Shown piece by piece: positions 46,503 through 55,075 of a stretch of 64,000 nt of DNA. The position numbers and the translations under genes are program-made. Every line of letters begins with the position of its first letter. Within the stretch, counting starts at the first letter, position 1. The DNA is from Thermohalobaculum sp965247385 (lineage in GTDB: Bacteria; Pseudomonadota; Alphaproteobacteria; Rhodobacterales; Rhodobacteraceae). The DNA is taken from NCBI GenBank assembly GCA_965247385.1, contig CBDFHG010000002.1, positions 1,426,001 through 1,490,000 of the forward strand, read 5' to 3'. The notes beneath the pieces are model-generated. The model saw only the letters and a program-made list of their open reading frames with translations, searched no databases and was not told where the DNA came from.

Positions 46503-47358
46503 TGAAGGGACGCCCGACAATAGTCCGCATCTATGAATGCGGCGTCGGTGTCGTCAAAATACCCTACACGGATGTTTTGAAGGCGCACGACGCGAACCCC
46601 TTCATCGGTGTAATGTTCCGATTTCAGGCCGGAACCAAATGGACCATCACATCGATCTTGAGTAACGCGAGACAGCGCCACTACCTCCCAATGCCCCGGC
46701 ACATCCCCCAGCCACTCAATCCCCGAGGGCTTCATCGGCGCATCCTGGTTCATGCCCTTGGTGACGGCGTGGGAGATGACGGCCTGTCGCTTCTCCTTCA
46801 GCAGCGCGATCAGCCGCCTCTGCTCCGCCACCAGCGCATCGATCTTGCCCGTCTCCCGGTCGAGGAAGGCGACGATGGCCGTCTGTTCGGGGAGGGGTGG
46901 AAGGGGCACGGGAAGATTCCCCATGAAATCCCAATTGGCACGCGGCATCTTTGCCCCGAACGTTGATCCATCAACAATTGAGATGAACACTTTGGTCATC
47001 ATCTGCAGCTGGAGAAAACGACCATCCGTTCCCTTGGCTGGTCGTAGGATATGAAAGTCTCCGACAGCTTCGCCAACCCGCTCAGCAAGCAGAACCTTGG
47101 CGAGGTAGGGTCGGAGCTTACCGAACAAGATGTCACCAACGTCGAATGCGACGCCCTCACCCTCGAAGTCGCTTTCAGTCTCGATCAACCTTCCGGTCCA
47201 ACCTTCCACGTTCTCCAAACCGACCGGGTTGGAACGTCGGTCAGTTTTCTCGGTAAGTAAGCGGGCAACACGCTTGAGTCTTGGCAACTCCCAGTGATCG
47301 GGTAACGCACCGAGCCATCCGACGCCGCTGTCTTCGTAGCTCGGGTAGGGCCGAAAAC

Positions 47359-49194
47359 TCACGCCGACAGCTCCTCAATCATCTCCCGGATGCGCCCCGT
47401 GACCAGCTTCAGGTCCGCGTCGACCTCGCCCAGGGAACGCGGCGGCTCGAAGATGTAGAAGTGGCGGTTGAAAGGTATCTCGTAGCCGACCTTGGTCTTG
47501 CCGTGATCAATCCACGCATCGGGCGCGTGGGGCAGCACCTCCCGCCGGAAGTAGTCCTCCACCTTCTCGGTCAGCGGCACGTTCTCGGTGTCGCGGAGGC
47601 TGCTGTCAGGCTGCGGCTTGCCCTTTTGCTTGCCACGGGTGCCGAGCACGACCTTGCCCCGCTCGTCGCGCTGCGGGCGTTCCACGGTGATGGTCCGGTA
47701 GCCGAAGGCGTCGTTGGGGAAGATGCGCGAGATCGGCACCAGCTTCACCTTGCCGCCCTCCGGGGCCTGCGGCGGGGCTTTTCCCTCCGTCACCACTTGA
47801 CGGGCAACCTGCTTGCCATCCGCATCGAAGGCGGTGGCGAGCTGCACCTCCAGGCATTCCCCGAACAGCCGGGTGACGATGGCGATGTCTTCCTCGCCCA
47901 TCTCGCGGCGCTTCGAGCCGAGGGATTTGCGCATCTTGCGCCAGAAGTGGCTGCCGTCAATGAGCTGCAGCTTGCCCTTGCGGTGGGCGGGCTTGCGGTT
48001 CGACAACACCCAGACGTAGGTGGCGATGCCGGTGTTGTAGAACATGTCGGTGGGCAGGGCGACGATGGCCTCGACCAGATCGTTCTCCAGCACGTAACGC
48101 CTGATCTCGCTCTCGCCGCCGCCCGCGCCCCCGGTGAAGAGGGGCGAGCCGTTGAGCACGATGCCGAAGCGCGAGCCGCCATCCTTCGCCGGACGCATCT
48201 TCGAGAGGAGGTGCATCAGGAACAGCAACGAGCCGTCCGAGACGCGCGGCAGGCCGGGACCGAAGCGGCCGTTGAAGCCCTCGACCTCATGCTCGCGCTT
48301 GACCTCCTTCTGGACCTTCTTCCACTCCACACCAAAGGGCGGATTGGAGAGCATGTAGTCGAAGTGGGCGTAGGGATGGCCATCGTCCGAGAGCGTGTTG
48401 CCCGCAACGATGTTGGCGATGTCCTGCCCCTTGATAAGCATGTCGGCCTTGCAGATCGCGTAGGACTCGTCGTTCAGTTCCTGCCCGGACATGGTCAGGC
48501 GGGCCTGCGGGTTCAGCTCGGCCAGATGTTCGCCCGCCACCGACAGCATCCCCCCGGTGCCCGCCGCGGGGTCGTAGATTGTGCGCACCACACCGGGCTG
48601 CGACAGCACCTCATCGTCCTCGACGAAGAGCAGGTTGACCATCAGCCGGATGACCTCGCGCGGCGTGAAATGTTCCCCCGCCGTCTCGTTCGAGGCCTCG
48701 GCGAACTTGCGGATGAGTTCCTCAAAGACCAGCCCCATCTGGCTGTTGGTGACCTTGCCGGGGTGCAAGTCGATCTGTGCGAACTTCTCGGTCACCATGT
48801 AGAGCAGGCCGTTCTTCGCCAGCCGGTCGACGTGGGTGTGGAAGTTGAACCGCTCGAAGATGTCGCAGACTGGCGGGGAGAATGCCTGGATGTAGGTGAA
48901 TAGGTTCGAGGCGATGTTGTCCTGGTCGCCCATCAGCCGCTTCATGTCGAGCTGCGAGGTGTTGTAGAAGCCGACCCCGGCCTTGCGCAGCACGAAGGGC
49001 TCGGGGTTCAAGCCCTGCTTGGTTCGCGCTGCGAACTCATCAAGCACCGCCTGCTTGGTCGGCGCAAGGACGCAGTCGAGGCGGCGCAGAACGGTGAGCG
49101 GGAGGATGACGCGGCCGTATTCGGACTGCTTGTAGTCACCGCGAAGAACGTCCGCGACAGACCAGATGAAAGAGGAGAGTCCGTGCTGGTTCAT
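47359..49194 (-). CDS. hsdM: Type I DNA adenine methylase subunit HsdM
   Basis: About 611 aa. N-terminal helical domain SSFIWSVADVLRGDYKQSEY; AdoMet motif I YDPAAGTGGMLSVAGEHL; motif IV DYMLSNPPFGVEWKK (NPPF, N6-adenine); C-terminal LVEAIVALPTDMFYNTGIAT. ATG 49194 is chosen because the family starts at MNQHGLSS; the frame extends to 49245. It is intact but has no working HsdS. First gene of the operon hsdM-hsdS-AlbA_2-small ORF-hsdR. Confidence 0.94.
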   Translation of the reverse strand: MNQHGLSSFIWSVADVLRGDYKQSEYGRVILPLTVLRRLDCVLAPTKQAVLDEFAARTKQGLNPEPFVLRKAGVGFYNTSQLDMKRLMGDQDNIASNLFTYIQAFSPPVCDIFERFNFHTHVDRLAKNGLLYMVTEKFAQIDLHPGKVTNSQMGLVFEELIRKFAEASNETAGEHFTPREVIRLMVNLLFVEDDEVLSQPGVVRTIYDPAAGTGGMLSVAGEHLAELNPQARLTMSGQELNDESYAICKADMLIKGQDIANIVAGNTLSDDGHPYAHFDYMLSNPPFGVEWKKVQKEVKREHEVEGFNGRFGPGLPRVSDGSLLFLMHLLSKMRPAKDGGSRFGIVLNGSPLFTGGAGGGESEIRRYVLENDLVEAIVALPTDMFYNTGIATYVWVLSNRKPAHRKGKLQLIDGSHFWRKMRKSLGSKRREMGEEDIAIVTRLFGECLEVQLATAFDADGKQVARQVVTEGKAPPQAPEGGKVKLVPISRIFPNDAFGYRTITVERPQRDERGKVVLGTRGKQKGKPQPDSSLRDTENVPLTEKVEDYFRREVLPHAPDAWIDHGKTKVGYEIPFNRHFYIFEPPRSLGEVDADLKLVTGRIREMIEELSA

Positions 49195-49642
49195 GCCTGT
49201 AATGCCTCTCAACATTGGCCAATGATGATGCCCAAGGAACAACACCCAGGCCCCAGACCCATGGTATGTGATCGGCCCTGCTCGATCGCCTCAAGGACTA
49301 TGCGGGAAAGGAGTCGTTTGAGGCAAGGCCCGAGGGAGCGGCAAGCCGTTTACCCGAACAGCCCCTCCACTGCCGCCCTCTGCTTTCCCTCCACGGCCTT
49401 TGCATAGTGCCTCATGCACAGCAGCGCGTCACAGGTGGCCGGATACCCCGGTATGGGTGGCCGGATGTTGCTGGAACAGGCGGCCGAATACCCCGGAATG
49501 CGCAGGTATCCTGGAAGGCTCGGGCCGGGGCAAGCCCAGGGGGATGCGCCGGCGCACGTATGAGCGGCTTCGTGAGGAACACGACGCTTCCTCGGATCGA
49601 GCCTTGGTCGGGAGCATGGATCAGATGCAAGGGAATAATCAC
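49195..49642. other. Intergenic region upstream of hsdM with quasi-repeats
   Basis: About 450 bp between hsdM and a small membrane gene. It includes near-repeated blocks GGTGGCCGGAT / GGCGGCCGAAT with CCCCGG around 49434-49500, which recall non-coding parts of IS21-type elements, but no transposase is present. Open frames here have no recognisable product. Confidence 0.35.
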
Positions 49643-49822
49643 ATGGCAAAACTGGTACGACTGATCACACTCGTTATTATCTTATGTCTTCTCGGAAGCA
49701 TCTATTGCGCTCTTGGTTTGCGGCTTGCTCTACAAGAAAGCATAGGGCGCGATCCGGCCAAAACGAACCTTTCTGTCATCGGCGCAATCGACCGTTTCTG
49801 GACTGATACTGATGTCTGGTGA
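49643..49822 (+). CDS. Small membrane protein (59 aa)
   Basis: MAKLVRLITLVIILCLLGSI then YCALGLRLALQESIGRDPAK: one N-terminal transmembrane segment and a short hydrophilic tail ending FWTDTDVW. AAGGGA lies 8 nt upstream of the ATG. It ends 1 bp before the convergent toxin gene stop. Function unknown; membrane toxin or leader-type roles are possible but unsupported. Confidence 0.5.
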   Translation: MAKLVRLITLVIILCLLGSIYCALGLRLALQESIGRDPAKTNLSVIGAIDRFWTDTDVW

Positions 49823-49823
49823 A

Positions 49824-50102
49824 TTACCTCGGCCACTGTTGCGCAGCGTGCAGCACTCGCAGGACTGTCACAGCGCGGGCATTTTCTGGATAGACCACCA
49901 AATAGTTTGGACGCACCACCATCTCGCGGGTGCCATCCACTCGACCGACCCGATAGAGTTGTGGGTTCTCTGGCAGACGTGAAGTATTCGCTTCGATCTC
50001 GTCTTTCAGAGCCTGGGCGGCGTCGGGGTTGTCGTCCGAGATGTAGTCGACAATCGCCAGCAAGTCAGCGATTGCCGTGGCCTTCCATTCGAGACTGAGC
50101 AC
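49824..50102 (-). CDS. RelE/ParE-family toxin
   Basis: About 92 aa: LSLEWKATAIADLLAIVDYI, DDNPDAAQALKDEIEANTSR, VGRVDGTREMVVRPNYLVVY and TVLRVLHAAQQWP are typical of RelE/ParE, with the conserved Arg-containing GTREMVV and C-terminal VLRVLHAxQQW. GTG 50102 is the preferred start (VLSLEWK); a TTG at 50117 is in frame. It overlaps the antitoxin gene by 38 bp. RelE acts on mRNA in the ribosome, ParE on gyrase; the sequence does not settle which. Confidence 0.88.
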   Translation of the reverse strand: MLSLEWKATAIADLLAIVDYISDDNPDAAQALKDEIEANTSRLPENPQLYRVGRVDGTREMVVRPNYLVVYPENARAVTVLRVLHAAQQWPR

Positions 50103-50388
50103 GGCGCTTCCCGTCAATCAGCGCCTGTGCATCACTCATGACCCGGCTGTGAGGAACCGAAGGACGCGGATCGTCCAGGGCCTCTTGCACCTTGGCTCGG
50201 AACCAGGCGTCGTAGGCGTCCGAATCAGTCGTGAGGCCAGCAGGCAATCCGCCTTCTGTGGCAACACGGGTGAGCAGAATGCGCACGGCATCCGAGAGCG
50301 TCAGACCAACGCCAGCAAGGGCGTCGGCGGCTTGGGCCTTGAGTTGATCATCCACGCGGACGTGGAGCATTGAGGTTTGAGCGGGCAT
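50065..50388 (-). CDS. RelB/DinJ-family antitoxin
   Basis: 107 aa. Ribbon-helix-helix N-terminus MLHVRVDDQLKAQAADALAG, VGLTLSDAVRILLTRVATEG, then GLPAGL typical of RelB/DinJ, and a flexible toxin-binding tail. AGGAGG lies 7 nt before the ATG. It precedes and overlaps the toxin gene and should repress the operon through the palindrome upstream. Confidence 0.9.
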   Translation of the reverse strand: MPAQTSMLHVRVDDQLKAQAADALAGVGLTLSDAVRILLTRVATEGGLPAGLTTDSDAYDAWFRAKVQEALDDPRPSVPHSRVMSDAQALIDGKRRAQSRMEGHGNR

Positions 50389-50394
50389 AACAAG

Positions 50395-50436
50395 TCCTCC
50401 TGTTCAGGAGGTAAAATGTATCTCAAATGAGATACA
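50395..50436 (-). promoter_or_regulatory. Antitoxin operon promoter/operator
   Basis: A perfect 20-bp palindrome TGTATCTCAAATGAGATACA (50417-50436) sits right after a -35-like TTGACT on the reverse strand, in the promoter spacer, a typical RelB operator position. Next to it CCTCCTG-TT-CAGGAGG (about 50395-50410) can form a 7-bp hairpin that includes the Shine-Dalgarno sequence. Confidence 0.72.
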
Positions 50437-50599
50437 GTCAAGGTGTTTTCTTGTAGGTTAATGGCAACGACGCGCGGCGTCTGAAACGAACATTCTAAGC
50501 GACTTCCTGTCTCGCAGAAAACCTAAATAAACGCCGTCAGCCCAGAGATACACATACCGCCGCGCTGAGAGATCACGCTTTGACCAACACTCGTAGTCA

Positions 50600-51060
50600 G
50601 CCCACCAGTCTGCCTTCAACCGCGAGATCGTGCTGGAGGACAGGCCACCTGCATCCGGGCCAGGAAGGGCGGCAGAAACGACGACGTGAATCTGATCTTC
50701 TCTGTATTTGTGCCCCGATCACGCATGCGAGGCACTTTCACGGCCACCGGGCCGACCCCCGTCATGACCTCGCGCTCGGGAAGATGGCCGTGGCGCACAA
50801 GCCGTTGGCGACCTCGTGCGTCGGACAGATGTGCATGCGCGGCCAAAAGTTCGTAACCTCCGCCTCGATGGCTCGAGCAAGAAGGTCCCGTGCGCCTTTG
50901 CGCAGAATATCCGTCAGCGGGTCTGGTGAAACTCCAACTGGATCGGCAAAGCCGATAATCGTATCCTTCGTCATGTGGCATATCCTTTTCTCTGCGAGAA
51001 TCGCGCCGCGTGAACAACGCCATGATATGTCACCCAATCAACCCATCACCAACATTCGGC
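50600..51060 (-). pseudogene. IS256-family transposase fragment 1
   Basis: In two frames: ILRKGARDLLARAIEAEVTN, then GRQRLVRHGHLPEREV and TGVGPVAVKVPRMRDRGTNT, IRFTSSFLPPFLAR. This is the N-terminal quarter of an IS256 (Mutator-like) transposase, with at least one frameshift and no catalytic domain. Upstream, ATTCGGCCATAACTC near 51055 looks like the element's terminal repeat, shared with the fragment at 55 kb. Confidence 0.8.
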
Positions 51061-51128
51061 CATAACTCTTTGGCAGTGCTCCCTGCACGACTTCCGATCC
51101 GGTTCCCGAGGCGGGCCCGCCAGCGGCC

Positions 51129-52100
51129 TCACACCGTCACCACCACCTTGCCGGTCGCCCGGCGGCTCTCCAGCAGGTCCAGCGCGCGGCCCGCCTCGGC
51201 CAGCGGCACGATGTGGGAGACATGGGGGGTGATCTTGCCGGCCTCAAACCAGCCGATCAGCTCGTGGAAGCTTTCCGCCAGCACCTCCGGCCTGAAGCGG
51301 TAATAGGTGCCCCAGTAAAAGCCGATCACGGTCAGGTTCTTGACCAGCAGGATGTTGGCCGGGATCTGCGGGATATCTCCGCTGGCGAACCCGATGGGGA
51401 TCAGACGCGCTTCCGGGTTGGCGGCGCGGAGCGCTGCTTTCCAGGCGTTGCCGCCGACCGGGTCGTAGACCACATCGGCGCCGCCCAGCGCCTTGACCGC
51501 CTCGCGGATGTCCGTGGTCTCGGAATCGAGCAGGTGATCGGCGCCCATGGCGCGGGCCGCCGCAAGCCGCGAAGCGCCGCGCGCGACCGCGATCACCTCG
51601 GCCCCCATCAGCTTGCCGATCTCGACTGCGGTCAGTCCGACGCCGCCGGCAGCGCCCAGCACCAGCAACCGCTCGCCGGGCTGGAGCTTGGCCTTGTAGC
51701 CCAGCGCCATGTGGGAGGTGCCGTAGGCGACCTGGAAGGCGGCGGCCTGGGTGTCGCTCATGGCATCGGGCACCGGCACGCAGGCCGCCGCGCTCGCCAC
51801 CACGTATTCGGCAAAGCCACCCGCGCCGCAATTTGCCGCGACCCGGGTGCCGGGGGCCGGGCCGGGGGCCCCATCGTCGAGGCCGTAACCCAGGGCCTCA
51901 ACAGTACCGCAGACCTCCATGCCGGGCGCAAAGGGCAGCGGCGGCTTTTCCTGGTAGCGGCCCCTGACGATCAGCGTATCGGCGAAATTCACCCCGCAGG
52001 CGTGGACCTTCAGGAGCACCTGCCCCGATCCTGGTTGCGGCTTGGGCACGTCGTCCATCGCCAGCCCCGCCCCCAGTTCGTGAACCCGCATCGTCCGCAT
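51129..52100 (-). CDS. NADPH:quinone oxidoreductase family protein
   Basis: 323-aa MDR-superfamily reductase: VHELGAGLAMDDVPKPQPGS, GVNFADTLIVRGRYQEKPPL, PFAPGMEVCGTVEALG, nucleotide-binding LVLGAAGGVGLTAVEIGKLM, and YDPVGGNAWKAALRAANPEA. No zinc ligands. This QorA-like subgroup (with GFYWGTYYRFRPEVL near the C-terminus) is widespread in proteobacteria, often beside acyl-CoA metabolism genes. Substrate unknown. Divergent from the DUF2332 gene. Confidence 0.88.
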   Translation of the reverse strand: MRTMRVHELGAGLAMDDVPKPQPGSGQVLLKVHACGVNFADTLIVRGRYQEKPPLPFAPGMEVCGTVEALGYGLDDGAPGPAPGTRVAANCGAGGFAEYVVASAAACVPVPDAMSDTQAAAFQVAYGTSHMALGYKAKLQPGERLLVLGAAGGVGLTAVEIGKLMGAEVIAVARGASRLAAARAMGADHLLDSETTDIREAVKALGGADVVYDPVGGNAWKAALRAANPEARLIPIGFASGDIPQIPANILLVKNLTVIGFYWGTYYRFRPEVLAESFHELIGWFEAGKITPHVSHIVPLAEAGRALDLLESRRATGKVVVTV

Positions 52101-52177
52101 GATCGTTCTCCTTCTATGCCGCCTACTTTCCTGGGTCGGGTCCTGCTATAGCTTGACCCGAAGCAGATGGGGAGAGG

Positions 52178-53269
52178 ATGAATGGATCAGACCGGATGGC
52201 ACTGAAAGGCAAGACCGCGCTGGCGTTCCGGCAGCAGGCAGCGAATTGCCAGCGGCTGGGCTCGCCCTTCACCGCGCATCTGTGCAGGCGGCTGGCGGTT
52301 ATCCTGGATGACCGTACGGCAATTGGCCGCGCGGTGATGGACTGGCCGCTGGATCCGGCCGAGTCGGCGCTGGCATTGCGGCTGTGCGGGGCGCTCAACC
52401 GGGTGGTGCGTGCGGGGAATGCGCCCGGCCTGGCGCGGATATACCCGCCGGTGTCGGACACCGGAGCAGCCCTTGATGCCGGTCTGCTGGAGGCGCTTGC
52501 GGAGCGGGGCGACGATCTGGTGGCGCTGCTGGAGAGCGCGCCCCAGACGAACGAGGTGGCGCGCTGCGGCGTGCTGTTGGGCGGGTTGCTGACGATCGCC
52601 GCCGAGACCGGCCTGCCGCTGGCGCTGAACGAGATCGGCTCGAGCGCCGGGCTGAACCTGTATCCCGACTGTTACAGGTATGAACTGGGCGGCGGCCGGC
52701 GCTGGGGGCCAGCGGACGCGCCCCTGACAATCGCCTGCGACTGGCGCGGCGCGATCCCGCCGCTCGCGGCATCGCTCACGATTGCGTCCCGTGCCGGCTC
52801 TGACCTCGCCCTGATCGACGCCGCCGATGAGGCGTCCCGCGAACGGGTGCTGGCCTATATCTGGCCCGACCAGCCAATTCGGCTGGAACGTACCGCGGCG
52901 GCGCTTGCCCATGTCGCCGCCAATCCAGCGGTGCTGGAGCAGGCCGAGGCCGCCGATTGGGTCGAAGCCTGGCTGGCGCGGGCGCCGGAGCCCGGCATCG
53001 CCCGGGTGTTGATGCACTCGATCACCTGGCAGTATTTTCCGCAGGCGACCCAGGACCGGATCACCGCCGCACTGGCCGAGGCCGGCGCGTCGGCCACGCC
53101 GGACACACCGTTGGCCTGGTTGCGCCTGGAGCCGGACGGCATTCGCGGCCCGGCTGCGGTTCTGCTGACCAGTTGGCCGACGGGGCAGACCCGCACCCTC
53201 GGACGCGGCGACTACCATGGACGCTTCGCCGACTGGCATGAACGCCTGACGGAAGCGGGCGGGCGGTGA
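52178..53269 (+). CDS. DUF2332 family protein
   Basis: 363 aa of the DUF2332 family: ALAFRQQAANCQRLGSPFTA, YPPVSDTGAALDAGLLEALA, QTNEVARCGVLLGGLLTIAA, LNEIGSSAGLNLYPDCYRYE and VLMHSITWQYFPQATQDRIT are characteristic. The NEIGSSAGLNL region recalls an AdoMet-type fold, but no activity is established. The GGAGAGG immediately before ATG 52178 is too close, so the in-frame ATG at 52196 is also possible. Confidence 0.88.
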   Translation: MNGSDRMALKGKTALAFRQQAANCQRLGSPFTAHLCRRLAVILDDRTAIGRAVMDWPLDPAESALALRLCGALNRVVRAGNAPGLARIYPPVSDTGAALDAGLLEALAERGDDLVALLESAPQTNEVARCGVLLGGLLTIAAETGLPLALNEIGSSAGLNLYPDCYRYELGGGRRWGPADAPLTIACDWRGAIPPLAASLTIASRAGSDLALIDAADEASRERVLAYIWPDQPIRLERTAAALAHVAANPAVLEQAEAADWVEAWLARAPEPGIARVLMHSITWQYFPQATQDRITAALAEAGASATPDTPLAWLRLEPDGIRGPAAVLLTSWPTGQTRTLGRGDYHGRFADWHERLTEAGGR

Positions 53270-53477
53270 AGGGTAGAGGATGATGATGCCAGAGACGCGT
53301 GGGTGCACAGATTTGTTCATGGAGGTAACCTATTGAAATATATCAGTATTAGATAATTTTAACCTTTTCGGACACACGCGTGTGCACACGCACCGCCGCC
53401 GATCACGAACCCTATGTCGCACTCTCGCCGCCCGCCTGGGATGGTGGGTCGGGATGACCCGCGCGACCGCTTGACGA
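53270..53477. other. Gene-free gap with a CACACGCGTGTG palindrome
   Basis: About 200 bp. An AT-rich stretch around 53330-53365 is followed by a 12-bp palindrome CACACGCGTGTG (53373-53384). No gene supported. Confidence 0.5.
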
Positions 53478-54058
53478 TCAGCCCCCTTGCTGCCAGGTCA
53501 GGATCGCGTCGAGTGGCCAGATCAGCATGATAACGTTGAGTATGAGCCCGTCGCGGATCGCCAGTCCGACCAGCAGCTCGGCCAGGACGAACAGCGCGAC
53601 CGAAACCAGGGCCGGGGCGCGGGCGGCGATCAGGAAGCCCAGCCCAGCCACATCATGGCGATGTCGGCGCTCGAATTGAGGATGCTGTCGCCAAAATAAT
53701 CGAGCGCGATGGTCGCCTCGCGGTAGCGCTGGATCATCGCGTCGGTGTTCTCGGCGATCTCCCAGGCGGCCTCGACCATGGTCGCGACGACGAGGCGCGG
53801 ACCCTGGGTCCAATGCGCCACGAGCCAGTGGAGCGCCATGTAGAACACCAGCCCGTGCAGCACGTGGCTGGGTGAATACCAGTCCGTGAAGTGCTGCGAG
53901 TCCTCTGACGAACAGACCACCCCGTGCCACAGCTTGACCGTGCCGCAAGCACAGATCGGCAGCCGTCCCATCGTGTAGAGCACAGCAGCCCCCGCCGCCG
54001 CGACCAGCAGCGCCAGCGCTCAATTCCGCCATTCGGGAAGTGCCTTTGCCGTCGCCAT
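53478..54058 (-). pseudogene. DUF2585 membrane protein, broken twice
   Basis: DUF2585 signatures are clear: GRLPICACGTVKLWHGVVCS, SQHFTDWYSPSHVLHGLVFY, EAAWEIAENTDAMIQRYREA, LDYFGDSILNSSADIAMMWL and, in another frame, IRDGLILNVIMLIWPLDAIL. Two lesions are visible. Codon 13 is TGA (EWRN-stop-ALALLVAAAG), and TGGGC is tandemly duplicated near 53640, so WLG-FLIAARAP shifts frame. The first ATG, 54058, has GGAGGA 6 nt upstream. Multi-pass inner-membrane protein of unknown function, now dead. Confidence 0.85.
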
Positions 54059-54104
54059 GCCCATTCCTCCGGTGCAGCGCCTCGCGTCGCTGTTCCCGCC
54101 GTTT

Positions 54105-54557
54105 TCAGGGATCGTTGGCCGGCGGGTCGCCCGCCCCCGAGCTTTGGCGCACCGAGGCCACCAGTTCGACCGTGTTACCCTCCGGATCCTTCACGTAGAC
54201 GCTGTCCCAGCCGACCCAGCGGTGTTCCTGGGTCCAGGGTTCCTGTCCATGCGCCCGGTACCAGGTCAGCGCCGGGGCAAGATCCTCGGCTTTGACCGTC
54301 AGGGCCAGGTGGTGCAGCGAGGAGCCGATACCGCCTTCCGGCTCGTCCTCATCCTCTTCTGCGGTGAACAGCGCCACCACATTGGTGCGCCCGGCGAAGC
54401 CCTCGCCGACGCGCAGGAAGACGATGCTGTCGCTGTAGTCGCCCTCGATCACTTCGAGCCCGACGATATCGCGGTAGAAGGCGGTCATCGTCGCCAGATC
54501 GCGGCACCGGATTGCGACTTCTCCGAGATCGCGCACAGTGAATGGGGGAGCGGACAT
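54105..54557 (-). CDS. VOC-family (glyoxalase/dioxygenase-like) protein
   Basis: 150 aa, one pair of beta-alpha-beta-beta-beta modules: DLGEVAIRCRDLATMTAFYR, DIVGLEVIEGDY, then LHHLALTVKAEDLAPALTWY and WDSVYVKDPEGNTVELV. The metal ligands expected at the H/E positions (LHHLAL and NTVELV) are present; the first strand has a Val-Ala-Ile-Arg without His. Reaction unknown. It shares direction with the DUF2585 remnant. Confidence 0.85.
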   Translation of the reverse strand: MSAPPFTVRDLGEVAIRCRDLATMTAFYRDIVGLEVIEGDYSDSIVFLRVGEGFAGRTNVVALFTAEEDEDEPEGGIGSSLHHLALTVKAEDLAPALTWYRAHGQEPWTQEHRWVGWDSVYVKDPEGNTVELVASVRQSSGAGDPPANDP

Positions 54558-54649
54558 TTCTACCTCGGCTTGGGCTTGAACTCCTGCTCCAGCCTCTCGC
54601 GGATCGGCGGCCAAGGCAAGGGCGATGGGCGGGATTTGTCCGTAACATG

Positions 54650-54689
54650 TGATCTGTCCGGTTTATGTACCAAATGATCTGTCCGGTTT
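54650..54689. repeat. 15-bp direct repeats, 10 bp apart
   Basis: TGATCTGTCCGGTTT occurs at 54650-54664 and again at 54675-54689, separated by ATGTACCAAA. Similar TGATCTGTCC strings occur at ends of some IS3/IS481-type elements. It borders the IS256 fragment, so it probably marks a nested or excised insertion. Confidence 0.6.
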
Positions 54690-54690
54690 T

Positions 54691-55075
54691 AGAAGGTCTC
54701 CTTGAGACGCCGCGCAGATAGAGGACCGGCAGCACCGCATCCACCAAGCGCGCGCGCCGGGCGAATCTCGGCAGGAGCGCCGAGGAGAACCGCACCGGTT
54801 CAGCGCCATCGGCGCCCCGGTCGCGGGTCCTGGCGCGCCGGACCGGCACCGGCCCGGGTCCCGGTGAGGATCTCCCGCTCGGGGCCATGACCATGGCGTA
54901 CGACCCGCTGGAGGCCCTGGTCGGTCTTCAGGTGAGTGTGCGCCTCCAGATGCGCGCAAACCTCCGCCTCGATCGCCTGAGCCAGCAGCTCGCGCGCGCC
55001 CTGGCGCAGGACTTCCGTCAGAGGATCGGCAATCTCCCCTTGCTGGCGAAAGGAAAGAACTGTAGCATCGGTCAC
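54691..55075 (-). pseudogene. IS256-family transposase fragment 2
   Basis: MTDATVLSFRQQGEIADPLT, EVLRQGARELLAQAIEAEVC, LQRVVRHGHGPEREILTG, then, in a shifted frame, FSSALLPRFARRARLVDAVL. N-terminal part of an IS256-type transposase with at least one frameshift and no catalytic domain. Upstream TTCGGCCATAGCTC near 55162 matches the terminal-looking sequence at fragment 1. The mcrB gene begins 20 bp beyond it. Confidence 0.82.

Larger units (their letters stand above)
44542..47362 (-). pseudogene. hsdS: Type I specificity subunit HsdS split by IS5-like copy B
   Basis: The 5' part (47362-46503) has target-recognition domain 1, SGVGWLGALPDHWELPRLKR, the central helix LPPLPEQTAIVAFLDRETGK...LIALLKEKRQ, and the start of domain 2, SGIEWLGDVPGHWEVVALSR. 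The 3' part (45007-44542) has ALPPVEEQQEIAVFLVSETK and the closing helix TLLQERRSALISASVTGKID. Removing 45012-46502 and one TGAA copy rejoins YCRASLQGHDVVGGD to 441 aa with no other lesion. GTG start overlaps the hsdM stop. Loss of HsdS disables both methylation and restriction. Confidence 0.92.

Noticed and set aside
47281..48903. 540-codon forward open frame
   Set aside because: Antisense of hsdM; no motif of its own. High GC leaves such long shadow frames all over this window.
49350..49649. ORFs upstream of hsdM that resemble IS21-region sequence
   Set aside because: No IstA/IstB motif is present, and the resemblance is only compositional.
53373..53384. CACACGCGTGTG palindrome as an operator
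   Set aside because: No promoter or adjacent gene start at a sensible distance; 12-bp palindromes of alternating CA/CG can arise by chance.
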